Source: Nitrosomonas stercoris (GTDB lineage: Bacteria > Pseudomonadota > Gammaproteobacteria > Burkholderiales > Nitrosomonadaceae). Taken from it: a DNA stretch of 64,000 nt. Where the stretch lies: the NCBI GenBank assembly GCA_006742785.1, contig AP019755.1, positions 1,798,001 through 1,862,000 of the forward strand, read 5' to 3'. The position numbers and the translations under genes are program-made. Positions 35,300-45,000 of this stretch are shown one piece after another. Each line of letters starts with the position of its first letter. Positions within the stretch are counted from its first letter, which is position 1. The notes beneath the pieces are model-generated. The model worked only from the letters and a program-made list of their open reading frames with translations. It had not been told where the DNA came from and made no database searches.

Positions 35300-38092
35300 T
35301 TACGTTCCGAATACCACTTCCCATAGTTCATACACGGCTTGCCGTTCTGTTTGTAGATAATCATTTGTGACGCGCGCAAATTTTTGCGTTGTATCTTTAG
35401 TAGTCAGCATGGCACCTGTCGCTTCCGGAATACCACTTAAACGTAATTGATGTTGAGTGCGTCGTAGTTCACGATAGGCAGTTAGTGCCGCATTGGCTTT
35501 ATTGCTGGGAATCAAACCCAGTTCTCCCGCCAGTTTAAGCAAGGCAATATTGCCGATGTTGCCGGTTAATTGAGGATAGCGATGAGCATGACCCAATACC
35601 AGATATTGCACAATAAATTCAACATCAATGATGCCGCCGTGATCGTGCTTGACGTCGAATAATGGGGTGGTGTTGGGATGAGCTTCCAGTATTTTGGCGC
35701 GCATGGTGAGAATTTCTTGCTTGAGATGAGCTAGATTACGTGCTTGGCAAAGAATATCTTTGCGCATTTGTTCAAATTTTTCACCAACGGCGTGATCACC
35801 CATTACGAAACGAGCGCGAGTGAGCGCCTGGTGTTCCCATACCCAGGCGTGCAACTGCTGATATTGGGTAAACGCTTCGATGGAATTGACTAACAAACCG
35901 CTAGCGCCATTAGGACGTAATCTCAAATCTGTTTCGTAGAGAATACCGGCGGAAGTATGGCTGGTTAACCAGGTATTAATGCTTTGAGCCAGTTTGGTGT
36001 ATACCTCCATTGCTTCTGGGTGAGGGTCCTGATACAAGTAGACAATATCAAGATCAGAAACATAGCCTAATTCTTTGCCACCTAATTTACCGTAACCAAT
36101 AATGGCAAATGTAGGCGTAGCGCGATGCTTTTTCTTCAACCCTTGCCAAGCTAGTTGCAATACTTTTTTCAGAATAAGGTCCGCTAGCGCTGTTAAGTGA
36201 TCACTCAATGTTTCCAGCAGTAAATTGCCTTCCAAATCAATTGCCAGTAAACGAAATACTTGCGCATGCTGAAAATGCCGTAGCACATCTAGCTGCCATT
36301 CTGTGATTTGAGTTTTGGGAATATTGCTATGATGCAGCTGATGATGCAACTCGATTTCTAGTGCCGTCCAATCGGGCAGAGCATGCAGGCCGGCGGGTGC
36401 GAGTAATTCGTCCAGTAGGATGGGATGATTGCCCAGGTAATCGCTGGCCCATTGGCTACTGTTTACTAATTTGGCCACGCGCGACAAGGTTTGTGGATAT
36501 TCTTGCAATAATGCAAGGTAGGCGGAATATTGACCAATTTTCTCAAACAATTGCAGCGCGCGTTCCAGCGTAATTTCCATGGTGGGAAACTGAGTAATGG
36601 TTTCCATTAAAGTAGGCATCAATTCCAGAATACGTTCTTGATTAGTCTGATTAAATGCCTGAAAAACAGCACTGTCATAAAATTGTTGTACACGAGCAGT
36701 GACTTTATCCGGGTCCAGATAACCCATGATTTTTAGTTGTTTACTGAAAATTTTGGTGGTTTCGTCGTCGTTGCTTTGCCCCGGTTTGATTTGAGTGAAG
36801 GAATCGGGTTTGAGTGCTTTACGGCGGGATGAAAATATTTGTTCAAAATGGCGAGTAACGTGTCGACGATGCTGATCAAGATGCTGCAGGAAGTCGCCGT
36901 AGTCGTTAAAACCCATGCTGTTTGCAATTAGCTGCTGATCATCAGTTTGGTGCGGCAGATTCTGTGTTTGCTGATCATCCACATATTGCAAGCGGTGCTC
37001 AAGTTTGCGCAGAAAGTGATAGGCAGCAATCAGTTCATCCACTGCTTGCCTGGGCAAAGGCTGCTTTTGTTTTAACCTTTGTAACACTCCCAGTGTGGGG
37101 CGAATACACAAATCAGCATCCCGCCCTCCGCGAATGAGCTGAAATACTTGGGCAATGAATTCAATTTCACGAATACCACCAGGGCCAAGTTTGATATTAT
37201 TATGCAATTCACGCCTATCTACTTCCTTGCGCAATTGTGTGTGTAAACGGCGCATGGCTTCATAGGCCTCAAAATCCAGATATTTGCGAAAGACGAAAGG
37301 CCGTACAATCAATTCCATTAGCGCCGCTTCAGCAATAGACGAGCCAGTGATGACGCGACTTTTTATCCAGGCATGCCGTTCCCATTCTCGCCCTTGTGTG
37401 ACAAAGTAATCCTCCAACATGGGTAAACTGATCGTCAGTGGGCTGTTTTCTCCATACGGACGTAAACGCATGTCCACGCGGAATACGTAGCCATCCACGG
37501 TGTAATCGTTAAGACTGGCAATCAGTTTTTGTCCGAGTTTGGTGAAAAATTTCTGGTTGGTGATAGATTTTTCGCCATTGGTGGTGCCATCTTCGGGATA
37601 AATAAAGATCAGATCAACATCGGAGGATACGTTAAGCTCCCCCCCGCCTAGCTTGCCCATGGCGATAATTAACAGTTGTTGCTCTGTGCTTGTTTTTTCT
37701 CCTATAGGTTGGCCAAAGCGGGCCGGATTGGTAAGTGCGGTGTGGAGAAACTGCAGTGCAAATTGAATGGTCGTATCAGCTAGCGCTGTCATGGTGAGCA
37801 TGACTTCATTCAAATCCGCCAATTTAGCCAGATCACGAGTGGCCAGGCGTAGTATGACGCGTTTGCGTAGTTGTCGTAGCCGTTGGTGTAAATCCACTTC
37901 GCTGTTTAGGTTTTTCGGGGTTTGCTGCAAGAAAGTGAGCATGGCTTCCCGACTGAAGGGGAGGTGTAGTTGCTCCTGTAGTTTCAGACGAAGCTCAGGT
38001 TCGCTGTCCAGTGTTCGTTTCAGAAAGCGGCTGTAAGGCAGGATGCTGTCAATGAGTGCGGCAGCTGGTGAAATATCAAATGGCGTAGTCAT
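35300..38092 (-). CDS. glnE: Bifunctional glutamine synthetase adenylyltransferase/deadenylase
   Basis: 930 residues, the expected size. Two nucleotidyltransferase domains are visible. The N-terminal deadenylase domain has LGGGELNVSSDVDLIFIY with R-x-x-x-RLRPYGENSPL. The C-terminal adenylyltransferase domain has LGGKELGYVSDLDIVYLY with TDLRLRPNGASGLLV. It attaches AMP to glutamine synthetase, or removes it, in response to PII and glutamine. It stands alone here, 35 bases from the tRNA-His gene. No nearby glnB or glnA is present in the window. Confidence 0.96.
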   Translation of the reverse strand: MTTPFDISPAAALIDSILPYSRFLKRTLDSEPELRLKLQEQLHLPFSREAMLTFLQQTPKNLNSEVDLHQRLRQLRKRVILRLATRDLAKLADLNEVMLTMTALADTTIQFALQFLHTALTNPARFGQPIGEKTSTEQQLLIIAMGKLGGGELNVSSDVDLIFIYPEDGTTNGEKSITNQKFFTKLGQKLIASLNDYTVDGYVFRVDMRLRPYGENSPLTISLPMLEDYFVTQGREWERHAWIKSRVITGSSIAEAALMELIVRPFVFRKYLDFEAYEAMRRLHTQLRKEVDRRELHNNIKLGPGGIREIEFIAQVFQLIRGGRDADLCIRPTLGVLQRLKQKQPLPRQAVDELIAAYHFLRKLEHRLQYVDDQQTQNLPHQTDDQQLIANSMGFNDYGDFLQHLDQHRRHVTRHFEQIFSSRRKALKPDSFTQIKPGQSNDDETTKIFSKQLKIMGYLDPDKVTARVQQFYDSAVFQAFNQTNQERILELMPTLMETITQFPTMEITLERALQLFEKIGQYSAYLALLQEYPQTLSRVAKLVNSSQWASDYLGNHPILLDELLAPAGLHALPDWTALEIELHHQLHHSNIPKTQITEWQLDVLRHFQHAQVFRLLAIDLEGNLLLETLSDHLTALADLILKKVLQLAWQGLKKKHRATPTFAIIGYGKLGGKELGYVSDLDIVYLYQDPHPEAMEVYTKLAQSINTWLTSHTSAGILYETDLRLRPNGASGLLVNSIEAFTQYQQLHAWVWEHQALTRARFVMGDHAVGEKFEQMRKDILCQARNLAHLKQEILTMRAKILEAHPNTTPLFDVKHDHGGIIDVEFIVQYLVLGHAHRYPQLTGNIGNIALLKLAGELGLIPSNKANAALTAYRELRRTQHQLRLSGIPEATGAMLTTKDTTQKFARVTNDYLQTERQAVYELWEVVFGT

Positions 38093-38320
38093 ATGGAAAT
38101 TGCATCATGTAATAGAGCTGCAATGCGTTTTAATAAAGAAGTATATGGTGGTGATACCACACTCATTTGAGAACGAGTTCAGTTATTTATTTTATACAGT
38201 ACATCACTTTTGCTGATGAATTGGACGGTGAGGTGGCTATCATGCTCATATTCAATTTGTCATAATGCACACTTGTGTAAATAAAGCCTTACAAGCGCTG
38301 ATTTTGAGTTGATCCGGTTT

Positions 38321-41300
38321 ATGTCGCAGCATTTTTCACGTTATTGCCTGTTTTGTCTGAGTTGGTCAGGCAAATTGCTTTTGGCAAGTGTCATATTTTT
38401 TTGTCTGGTATTGCTGATATTGCGCCATTGGATTTTGCCAGATATTGAAAAATATCATACTGATATTGTTGCAGCGATTACTCGAGTTGCAGAGCAACCG
38501 ATACAAATAAAAACGCTTCGAGCCGATTGGCGAGGATTGCGCCCTCGGCTATCAATGCAAGGTGTCAGCATATACGATCAGCAGGCGCGTCTGGCGTTGG
38601 TTTTGCCGAGCATTGAAGGAGCTATTTCATGGCGTTCTCTACTGCATGGTGAGCTGATTTTTCACGACATTGTAATTGATCAGCCTGCGTTGGTTATGCG
38701 CCGTGATGCAGAAGGATTGCTGCATGTTGCAGGCATGACTTTAAGCGGTGAACAGCAGGAGAGTGGTTTTTTTGATTGGTTATTGCGTCAACGCCATTTA
38801 TTGATCAAGCGTGCGTTCATTTTTTGGCAGGATGATTTGCGGCATAAGGCAATTCAATATTTTGAATCTGTTAACTTACGTTTGCAAAATAAAGAAGGAG
38901 GTGATCGCCATCAGTTTGGGTTGCGTGCCAAATCCTCCAGTCCATTGTTTTCAAAAATAGATGTGCGTGGAGATTTGACGGGTGATTCGTTACAAACGCT
39001 ATCAACCTGGCAGGGCCGTATGTTTGCGCAGCTGCAGGATTTTGATCTGCAACATTGGCAAGAGTGGTTGATATTACCGACCGATGTGGTGCTTACACGA
39101 GGGCAGGGTAGCGTACGTGCCTGGATGGATATTGAGACAGGTGACATTGCAAGTTGGGTGGCAGATATGAATTTGCAAGCAGCCACGCTGCGTTTTGCCC
39201 AGCAGCCACCGTTATCTATTCGCCATTTGCGTGGCCGTAGCGGTTGGAACAGGAAGGAAGATGATACAGGTGTTGAGGAACAGTGGTTTGTACGCAATTT
39301 GCGTCTTGCACTAAATAAGCAGCCATCACAGCGGTCTTTTACGCCAATTACTGCAGCATGGCATGTTTACCATCGCAAAGATCACCAACCGGCGGAATAT
39401 CGGTTACAGGTGGATCAACTCGATCTAGGTATGCTAACTCAATTGGCTGCATATTTGCCGTTAGCAAGCACGCAATATGATTTTCTAGCCAATTTGTCTC
39501 CGCGTGGACTTATCAAACATGCAGATTTTGAGTGGCAAGCGAATTGGGATAAAACTCCTGTTTTTAAAGCACGGGCGACTTTCAATGATTTTGCCGTGCA
39601 ATCATTTGGTGCATACCCAGCAATTGAAGGGGCCAGCGGTGTTGTTAGCATCACAGAAAAAGGAGGTTCTGTATTTTTATCCTCAAATGGAATGACGTTA
39701 TATGATGCGCCCCAGCTTACAGAAAAGTTAGTTTTTCATATGTTGGTTGGGCGGGTGGATTGGATAAATGCGCATGCTGACGCAGCTTTTCAACTGAGGC
39801 TTAATCATGTTGTTTTTGCAAGTAATGTTGGCAATGGTGCGTTGCAAGGGCACTATGCCTTAAAACAAGATTCGCCGGCTCAAATTGATTTGACTGGACG
39901 TTTATCGCAGGCAGATTTGCCATTGCTGAGTCAGTATGCCAATCAATTGTTTGAAAATTCTACCACTCAAAAAATAAGCGAAACGCTGCTTGTTGGCCGG
40001 TTGCGCGATACAGAATTTCGGCTGCAGGGTGAGCTGGAGCATCACTCTGATAACGATAATTTGTCCATTCATATTGAAACAGATATTGATCAGACTGCCA
40101 TCAGAATCTCGGATGATTGGCCAGTTGTGACGGATGTTGCTGGGCATATTTCAGTGCAAAACGAAATTTTCGGAGTGGATCTTGCTTCAGCAAAGGTTGC
40201 GGGTCTGAATTTCCAGATGCTATCGCTGCAAACCAATAATTTATATGCAGAGCAACCTGAAATCAAGATCAAAGGGTTAGCGCATAGTGATGGAAAAGAG
40301 GTGATGCACCTGTTGCGCAAGGTGGATATCAATCCACATACAAATGAATTTCTGAATCAGACTAAACTGTTTGGGCAAGGGCATTTGCAGTTTGATACTG
40401 CTTTGCTATTGACTGCGGAAGGATTATCGGTTGCAAATTTGCAGGGAGCGTATCAGTTCATAAATAACCGCATTGATTTTGATCCTTACGTTCCGGATTT
40501 TTATCAGCTCAATGGCACATTGGCATTTACTGACGCGGGTATTACACTAAAGAACGCACATGCTCAATTGCTAGGCGGGCCGATTGAGATAGCTTCCAAT
40601 GTTTCCTCTACGGGAGAAACACATATTGTAGGCAAAGGACAAGTTGATTTTGATCACTTTAAAACAGTTAATAAAGCGCTTGCCAATCCAGCTAAGTTAT
40701 CGAGTTTATGGACGCAATTTGCGCACGGTAGTACGGATTGGCAATTTGATATAGGGATTGGGCATGATCGCTCTGATATTGTGATTGAATCTTCCTTGAA
40801 AGGGGTGGAATTACTGTTTCCAGCGCCTTTTGCCAAAATAGCTGTAAAAAAATTACCTTTCCGTTTGGAAAGATCGTTTATCCAGCCACATGATGATCAT
40901 ATTCGCTTGCATTACGGGGATATAGTGAATGCCGAATTCCAGCGTCGCCATGAAAAAATACATTTTTATCATCCAATGCGCGGTGTTGTTCACTTTGGTG
41001 GTAAAAGCAAATTACCGCGCGCTCAAAATACCCAAGTTAAAGGCAGTGTTTCCAAGCTGGAATGGGATCAGTGGCGAGAGTTATTTCAACGGCATGCGGA
41101 AATAAGCGCCACCATTGATCCTGCTGCTCGTGGGCTAAGTAATATTTTAACGAGTTCCATGCAGTTTGATCTGAAAATTGATCAGTTTGAGTTTTTGTCC
41201 AGCTTGTTTAATCAAGCGCAGCTTGTGGTTGATAAGCGGGAAGATTTGTGGAAGATACAAGCAGCTAGCCGTGAAGTAACAGGTGATATTACTTGGCATG

Positions 41301-42223
41301 CTGCTTTGCCACAGCGTATTACTGCCCGTTTAAGTAAATTTATCTTGCCGCAAGCAGCGTCCGAATCAGTTTTATTAGCACGTGCTCCTCATGCTCCTGG
41401 AAATTGGCCAGCGTTGGATATTGAAGCGGATGAATTATTTAAGGATGAAGTCTTACTGGGGCAGATGAAGATGAGTGCGGTACAGCAAGCAAATGGCTGG
41501 AGAGTAGAAAATTTGGATATTCGTCATTCGGATAGCCGTTTGTTGATGGATGGGTTATGGGAGAATCACCGCCCGCCCTATCGGGTACTGAGTCGTGTTC
41601 AGCTGCAATCCAACAATATTGGTAAATTTTTTAAGCGTTATGGTTATCCTGATCGGGTTGCTCGCGGTGAAGGTGTACTAGCAGGTGAGTTAAGGTGGGT
41701 TGGCCGACCTTTCTCAATCGATTTTCCAACTTTATCCGGCAAATTGCAGCTCAGTGCTCAATATGGACAATTTACTGAGCTCAAGCCAGGTATTGGCAGA
41801 TTGTTAGGAGTTTTTGATTTGAAATCTTTGCCGCGCAGATTAACGTTAAATTTTTACGATATTTTTGGCGAAGGTTTTAGTTTTGATCGGGTGGATGGGT
41901 TAATGCTTATCGATGACGGTGTTGTTGCAACAGATAATTTACATATTGCGGGCAGTTCCGCAGAATTAGCATTGAGTGGGAAATGGAATTTAGTGGATGA
42001 AACCCAGGCGTTGAATTTAAAAGTCTATCCTTCATTTGGATTAGTGACGCCTATTGCTGGGCTGGCTGCCATGGTAACTTCAGGCACTTTGCAAGATCCA
42101 TTTAATCGTGTGTTGTTCAATGAGTATATGATAACTGGTAGCTGGAGCGATCCTGTTGTCGTTAAATTGGACCAGGAAGAAGATCAGACTGAGAGGCCAA
42201 AAGCAGAGCAATCTTCACCGTAA
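38321..42223 (+). CDS. yhdP: YhdP family AsmA-like protein
   Basis: 1300 residues from ATG 38321 (a TTG at 38309 would add four). One N-terminal membrane helix (LLLASVIFFCLVLLILRH) is followed by a huge repetitive beta-rich periplasmic domain with the DUF3971/AsmA-like C-terminal part (LTLNFYDIFGEGFSFDRVDG, VTPIAGLAAMVTSGTLQDPF). YhdP and its relatives bridge the inner and outer membranes and carry phospholipid outward. It diverges from glnE over 228 bases. The nitrilase and tldD genes follow, the order seen in many beta- and gammaproteobacteria. Confidence 0.92.
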   Translation: MSQHFSRYCLFCLSWSGKLLLASVIFFCLVLLILRHWILPDIEKYHTDIVAAITRVAEQPIQIKTLRADWRGLRPRLSMQGVSIYDQQARLALVLPSIEGAISWRSLLHGELIFHDIVIDQPALVMRRDAEGLLHVAGMTLSGEQQESGFFDWLLRQRHLLIKRAFIFWQDDLRHKAIQYFESVNLRLQNKEGGDRHQFGLRAKSSSPLFSKIDVRGDLTGDSLQTLSTWQGRMFAQLQDFDLQHWQEWLILPTDVVLTRGQGSVRAWMDIETGDIASWVADMNLQAATLRFAQQPPLSIRHLRGRSGWNRKEDDTGVEEQWFVRNLRLALNKQPSQRSFTPITAAWHVYHRKDHQPAEYRLQVDQLDLGMLTQLAAYLPLASTQYDFLANLSPRGLIKHADFEWQANWDKTPVFKARATFNDFAVQSFGAYPAIEGASGVVSITEKGGSVFLSSNGMTLYDAPQLTEKLVFHMLVGRVDWINAHADAAFQLRLNHVVFASNVGNGALQGHYALKQDSPAQIDLTGRLSQADLPLLSQYANQLFENSTTQKISETLLVGRLRDTEFRLQGELEHHSDNDNLSIHIETDIDQTAIRISDDWPVVTDVAGHISVQNEIFGVDLASAKVAGLNFQMLSLQTNNLYAEQPEIKIKGLAHSDGKEVMHLLRKVDINPHTNEFLNQTKLFGQGHLQFDTALLLTAEGLSVANLQGAYQFINNRIDFDPYVPDFYQLNGTLAFTDAGITLKNAHAQLLGGPIEIASNVSSTGETHIVGKGQVDFDHFKTVNKALANPAKLSSLWTQFAHGSTDWQFDIGIGHDRSDIVIESSLKGVELLFPAPFAKIAVKKLPFRLERSFIQPHDDHIRLHYGDIVNAEFQRRHEKIHFYHPMRGVVHFGGKSKLPRAQNTQVKGSVSKLEWDQWRELFQRHAEISATIDPAARGLSNILTSSMQFDLKIDQFEFLSSLFNQAQLVVDKREDLWKIQAASREVTGDITWHAALPQRITARLSKFILPQAASESVLLARAPHAPGNWPALDIEADELFKDEVLLGQMKMSAVQQANGWRVENLDIRHSDSRLLMDGLWENHRPPYRVLSRVQLQSNNIGKFFKRYGYPDRVARGEGVLAGELRWVGRPFSIDFPTLSGKLQLSAQYGQFTELKPGIGRLLGVFDLKSLPRRLTLNFYDIFGEGFSFDRVDGLMLIDDGVVATDNLHIAGSSAELALSGKWNLVDETQALNLKVYPSFGLVTPIAGLAAMVTSGTLQDPFNRVLFNEYMITGSWSDPVVVKLDQEEDQTERPKAEQSSP

Positions 42224-42456
42224 ATAATTTGCCTGAACGCGGTATGATTGCGTGTTTTAGAGCAAATAATCAGAATGATATTGCTGTTGTTGTATGTAAA
42301 GTATGGCCACGTCTAATATTGAAGAAAGCCTACTATTTACACGTTTGTTATTGAAATGAAATGATCAGTTCGGAGCACAATACAGTTGAATAATAAAATT
42401 TTGCTACGAATGATTCGATAATATTAATAAATCGATGTACAGAGGAGAGAAAAACC

Positions 42457-43320
42457 ATGTCGACTAATACAGATGCTGAATTGACTGCTTTTCCTAGTTC
42501 AAAGACTGGTGCAAAAGTGAAGGTGGCTGCTGTGCAGATGGCTTCTGGCCCAAGTGTGACGGCCAATCTTGAAGAAGCTGCACGCTTGATTGAGGAAGCG
42601 GCTGACAAGGGCGCTCAATTGATCGTGCTACCTGAGTATTTCTGTATTATGGGGCTGAAGGATACCGATAAGTTGGCAGTGCGTGAAAATCCTGGAGAAG
42701 GGGAAGTTCAGAATTTTTTGAGTGAAACTGCCAAACGATTAGGTGTCTGGTTAGTGGGTGGGTCAGTACCGTTGGTTTCGCCAGTATCTGACAAGATATA
42801 CAACAGCTGTTTGGTATATGATGAACAGGGTCAGCAAGTAGCACGTTACGACAAAATCCATTTATTTGGGTTATCGCTGGGCAGTGAGAATTTTGCCGAG
42901 GAAAAAACGATTGATGCAGGTAATCGTGTGGTCGCGATAGATTCCCCTTTTGGCCGAATGGGGCTATCTATTTGCTACGATCTGCGTTTCCCTGAGTTGT
43001 ATCGTATGATGGGGAAAGTGGATATTATTTTGGCTCCGTCCGCATTTACGGCGATTACTGGCAAAGCGCATTGGGAAACATTAATACGTGCACGCGCCAT
43101 TGAAAATCAAGCGTATTTGATTGCGCCAGCCCAAGGCGGATTTCATGTCAGTGGACGTGAAACCAATGGAGACAGCATGATTGTTGATCCATGGGGGGTG
43201 GTACTTGACCGTCTTCCGCGCGGGGCAGGGGTGGTGATAGCAGAGATTGATCGAGCTTATCAATCAAGTGTACGTGCCAGTTTGCCTGCTTTGGAACATC
43301 GTTGTTTATTAGCTTGTTAG
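42457..43320 (+). CDS. Nitrilase-superfamily amidase (deaminated glutathione amidase type)
   Basis: 287 residues. The E-K-C triad is E60 (VLPEYF), K133 (YDKIHLFGL) and C173 (LSICYDLRFPELYR), with the Nit1/YbeM-type DLRFPE context. AGGAGAG precedes the ATG. This subgroup hydrolyses deaminated glutathione, a side product of transaminases. The first 20 residues are longer and more polar than usual, so the true start could be internal (no better ATG with a Shine-Dalgarno was seen). It sits between yhdP and tldD. Confidence 0.88.
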   Translation: MSTNTDAELTAFPSSKTGAKVKVAAVQMASGPSVTANLEEAARLIEEAADKGAQLIVLPEYFCIMGLKDTDKLAVRENPGEGEVQNFLSETAKRLGVWLVGGSVPLVSPVSDKIYNSCLVYDEQGQQVARYDKIHLFGLSLGSENFAEEKTIDAGNRVVAIDSPFGRMGLSICYDLRFPELYRMMGKVDIILAPSAFTAITGKAHWETLIRARAIENQAYLIAPAQGGFHVSGRETNGDSMIVDPWGVVLDRLPRGAGVVIAEIDRAYQSSVRASLPALEHRCLLAC

Positions 43321-43442
43321 GATTTATTAGCATCTGTTCAATGTCTCACGCTTAGTGAAATACTGATGCAGTGATATTTATCTTTGGTGTAGTACCAGTT
43401 GATCAAACCAACTATTGATTTCTCTAAAATGATTATTTTGAA

Positions 43443-44894
43443 ATGACTGATTCATTTGCAATAGCTAATCGATATTTAATGGCTCCGTACGAGTTAAGCG
43501 CCACCAAATTACAGCATGTGTTTGGTCAAATTCTGACACGTCAAATTGATTATGCGGATATCTATTTTCAATATAGCCGCTCAGAGGGCTGGATGCTGGA
43601 AGAAGGTATCGTCAAATCAGGCAGCTTCAAGATTGATCAAGGCGTGGGAGTACGCGCAATTAGCGGTGAAAAAACAGCCTTTGCTTATTCAGATGATATT
43701 AGTAACCAGGCTTTATTGTCCGCCGCACAGGCAACACGTGCTATTGCCGCGCAAGGAAACGAAGCACAAACGCGTATAGCTGGCTTATCGGGAAACCATG
43801 TTAGTTCAGCGTTATATTATCCAGCAGTAGATCCCATCGCGCTTTACCAGGATAGTGACAAGATTGCCTTGTTAGAGCGCATAGAACAATTTGCACGAGC
43901 ACTGGACACACGTGTCATCCAGGTAATGGCATCTCTGGCCGGAGAATACGAAGTAATCATGGTTGCGCGTAGTGATGGTGTGCTGGCAGCAGATGTGCGC
44001 CCTTTGGTGCGGCTATCTTTGCAGGTAATAGTGGAAGAGAATGGCCATCGTGAACAAGGAGGTGCCGGCGGTGGTGGGCGTTTTAATTATGGTTATTTTA
44101 CAGATGAAATATTGCAGCGTTACGCGCAAGAAGCCGTGCATCAAGCAGTCACGAATTTGGATGCCAAGCCTGCTCCTGCTGGAAATATGACCGTAGTGCT
44201 GGGTAATGGTTGGCCAGGTATTTTATTGCATGAGGCTATTGGGCATGGTTTGGAGGCTGATTTTAATCGTAAAGGCAGCTCAACTTTTTCTGGACGTATT
44301 GGGGAGCGTATCGCTGCTGCAGGGGTAACCGTGGTGGATGATGGCACAATACGAGATCGTCGTGGATCTTTGAATGTTGATGACGAAGGTAATCCAACGC
44401 AATGTACTGTGCTGATTGAAGACGGTATACTCAAGGGCTATCTTCAAGATAATCTAAATGCTCGATTAATGAAGCAAGCAGTTACTGGTAATGGCCGGCG
44501 CGAATCATTTGCCCATATTCCTATGCCTCGCATGACTAATACTTATATGCTAAATGGCGATAAGGATCCGGAAGAAATTATCTCTTCTGTTAAACATGGC
44601 TTATTTGCTGCGAATTTTGGTGGAGGTCAAGTTGATATCACCAGTGGAAAATTTGTATTTTCTGCTGCAGAAGCTTACATGATTGAGGATGGTAAGATTA
44701 CTTATCCAGTAAAAGGGGCGACATTAATTGGTAACGGGCCAGATGTGCTGACGCGTGTGACTATGATCGGTAATGATATGGCACTAGATCCTGGTATTGG
44801 CACATGTGGCAAAGAAGGCCAAAGTGTTCCAGTAGGCGTGGGGTTGCCTACTTTGCGCGTGGATGGGCTAACGGTTGGAGGAACAAACGGATAG
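43443..44894 (+). CDS. tldD: Metalloprotease TldD
   Basis: 483 residues. The Zn-binding motif HEAIGH (263-268) is followed by GLEADFNRKGSSTFSG. The C-terminal half has the family's SGKFVFSAAEAYMIEDGKIT and GNGPDVLTRVTMIGND. TldD with TldE (PmbA) forms a protease that processes modified peptides such as microcin B17 and CcdA. The partner gene is not in the window. It is 122 bases after the amidase gene and probably part of the yhdP-amidase-tldD run. Confidence 0.94.
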   Translation: MTDSFAIANRYLMAPYELSATKLQHVFGQILTRQIDYADIYFQYSRSEGWMLEEGIVKSGSFKIDQGVGVRAISGEKTAFAYSDDISNQALLSAAQATRAIAAQGNEAQTRIAGLSGNHVSSALYYPAVDPIALYQDSDKIALLERIEQFARALDTRVIQVMASLAGEYEVIMVARSDGVLAADVRPLVRLSLQVIVEENGHREQGGAGGGGRFNYGYFTDEILQRYAQEAVHQAVTNLDAKPAPAGNMTVVLGNGWPGILLHEAIGHGLEADFNRKGSSTFSGRIGERIAAAGVTVVDDGTIRDRRGSLNVDDEGNPTQCTVLIEDGILKGYLQDNLNARLMKQAVTGNGRRESFAHIPMPRMTNTYMLNGDKDPEEIISSVKHGLFAANFGGGQVDITSGKFVFSAAEAYMIEDGKITYPVKGATLIGNGPDVLTRVTMIGNDMALDPGIGTCGKEGQSVPVGVGLPTLRVDGLTVGGTNG

Positions 44895-45000
44895 TTTTTC
44901 TGTATATTGCGCATTCTTAATCAATTAACAAATTAAACGTGAGGTTGTTTTTATAATTATAAAATGAGAGAACTTATTTTAAATCTGGGAATTTCCTGTT

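Noticed and set aside
44895-45000. Attenuator or leader peptide before ilvB
   Set aside because: TATAAT-like sequence exists near 44955, but spacing to a -35 is wrong and there is no Leu/Val/Ile-rich leader frame or hairpin pair.
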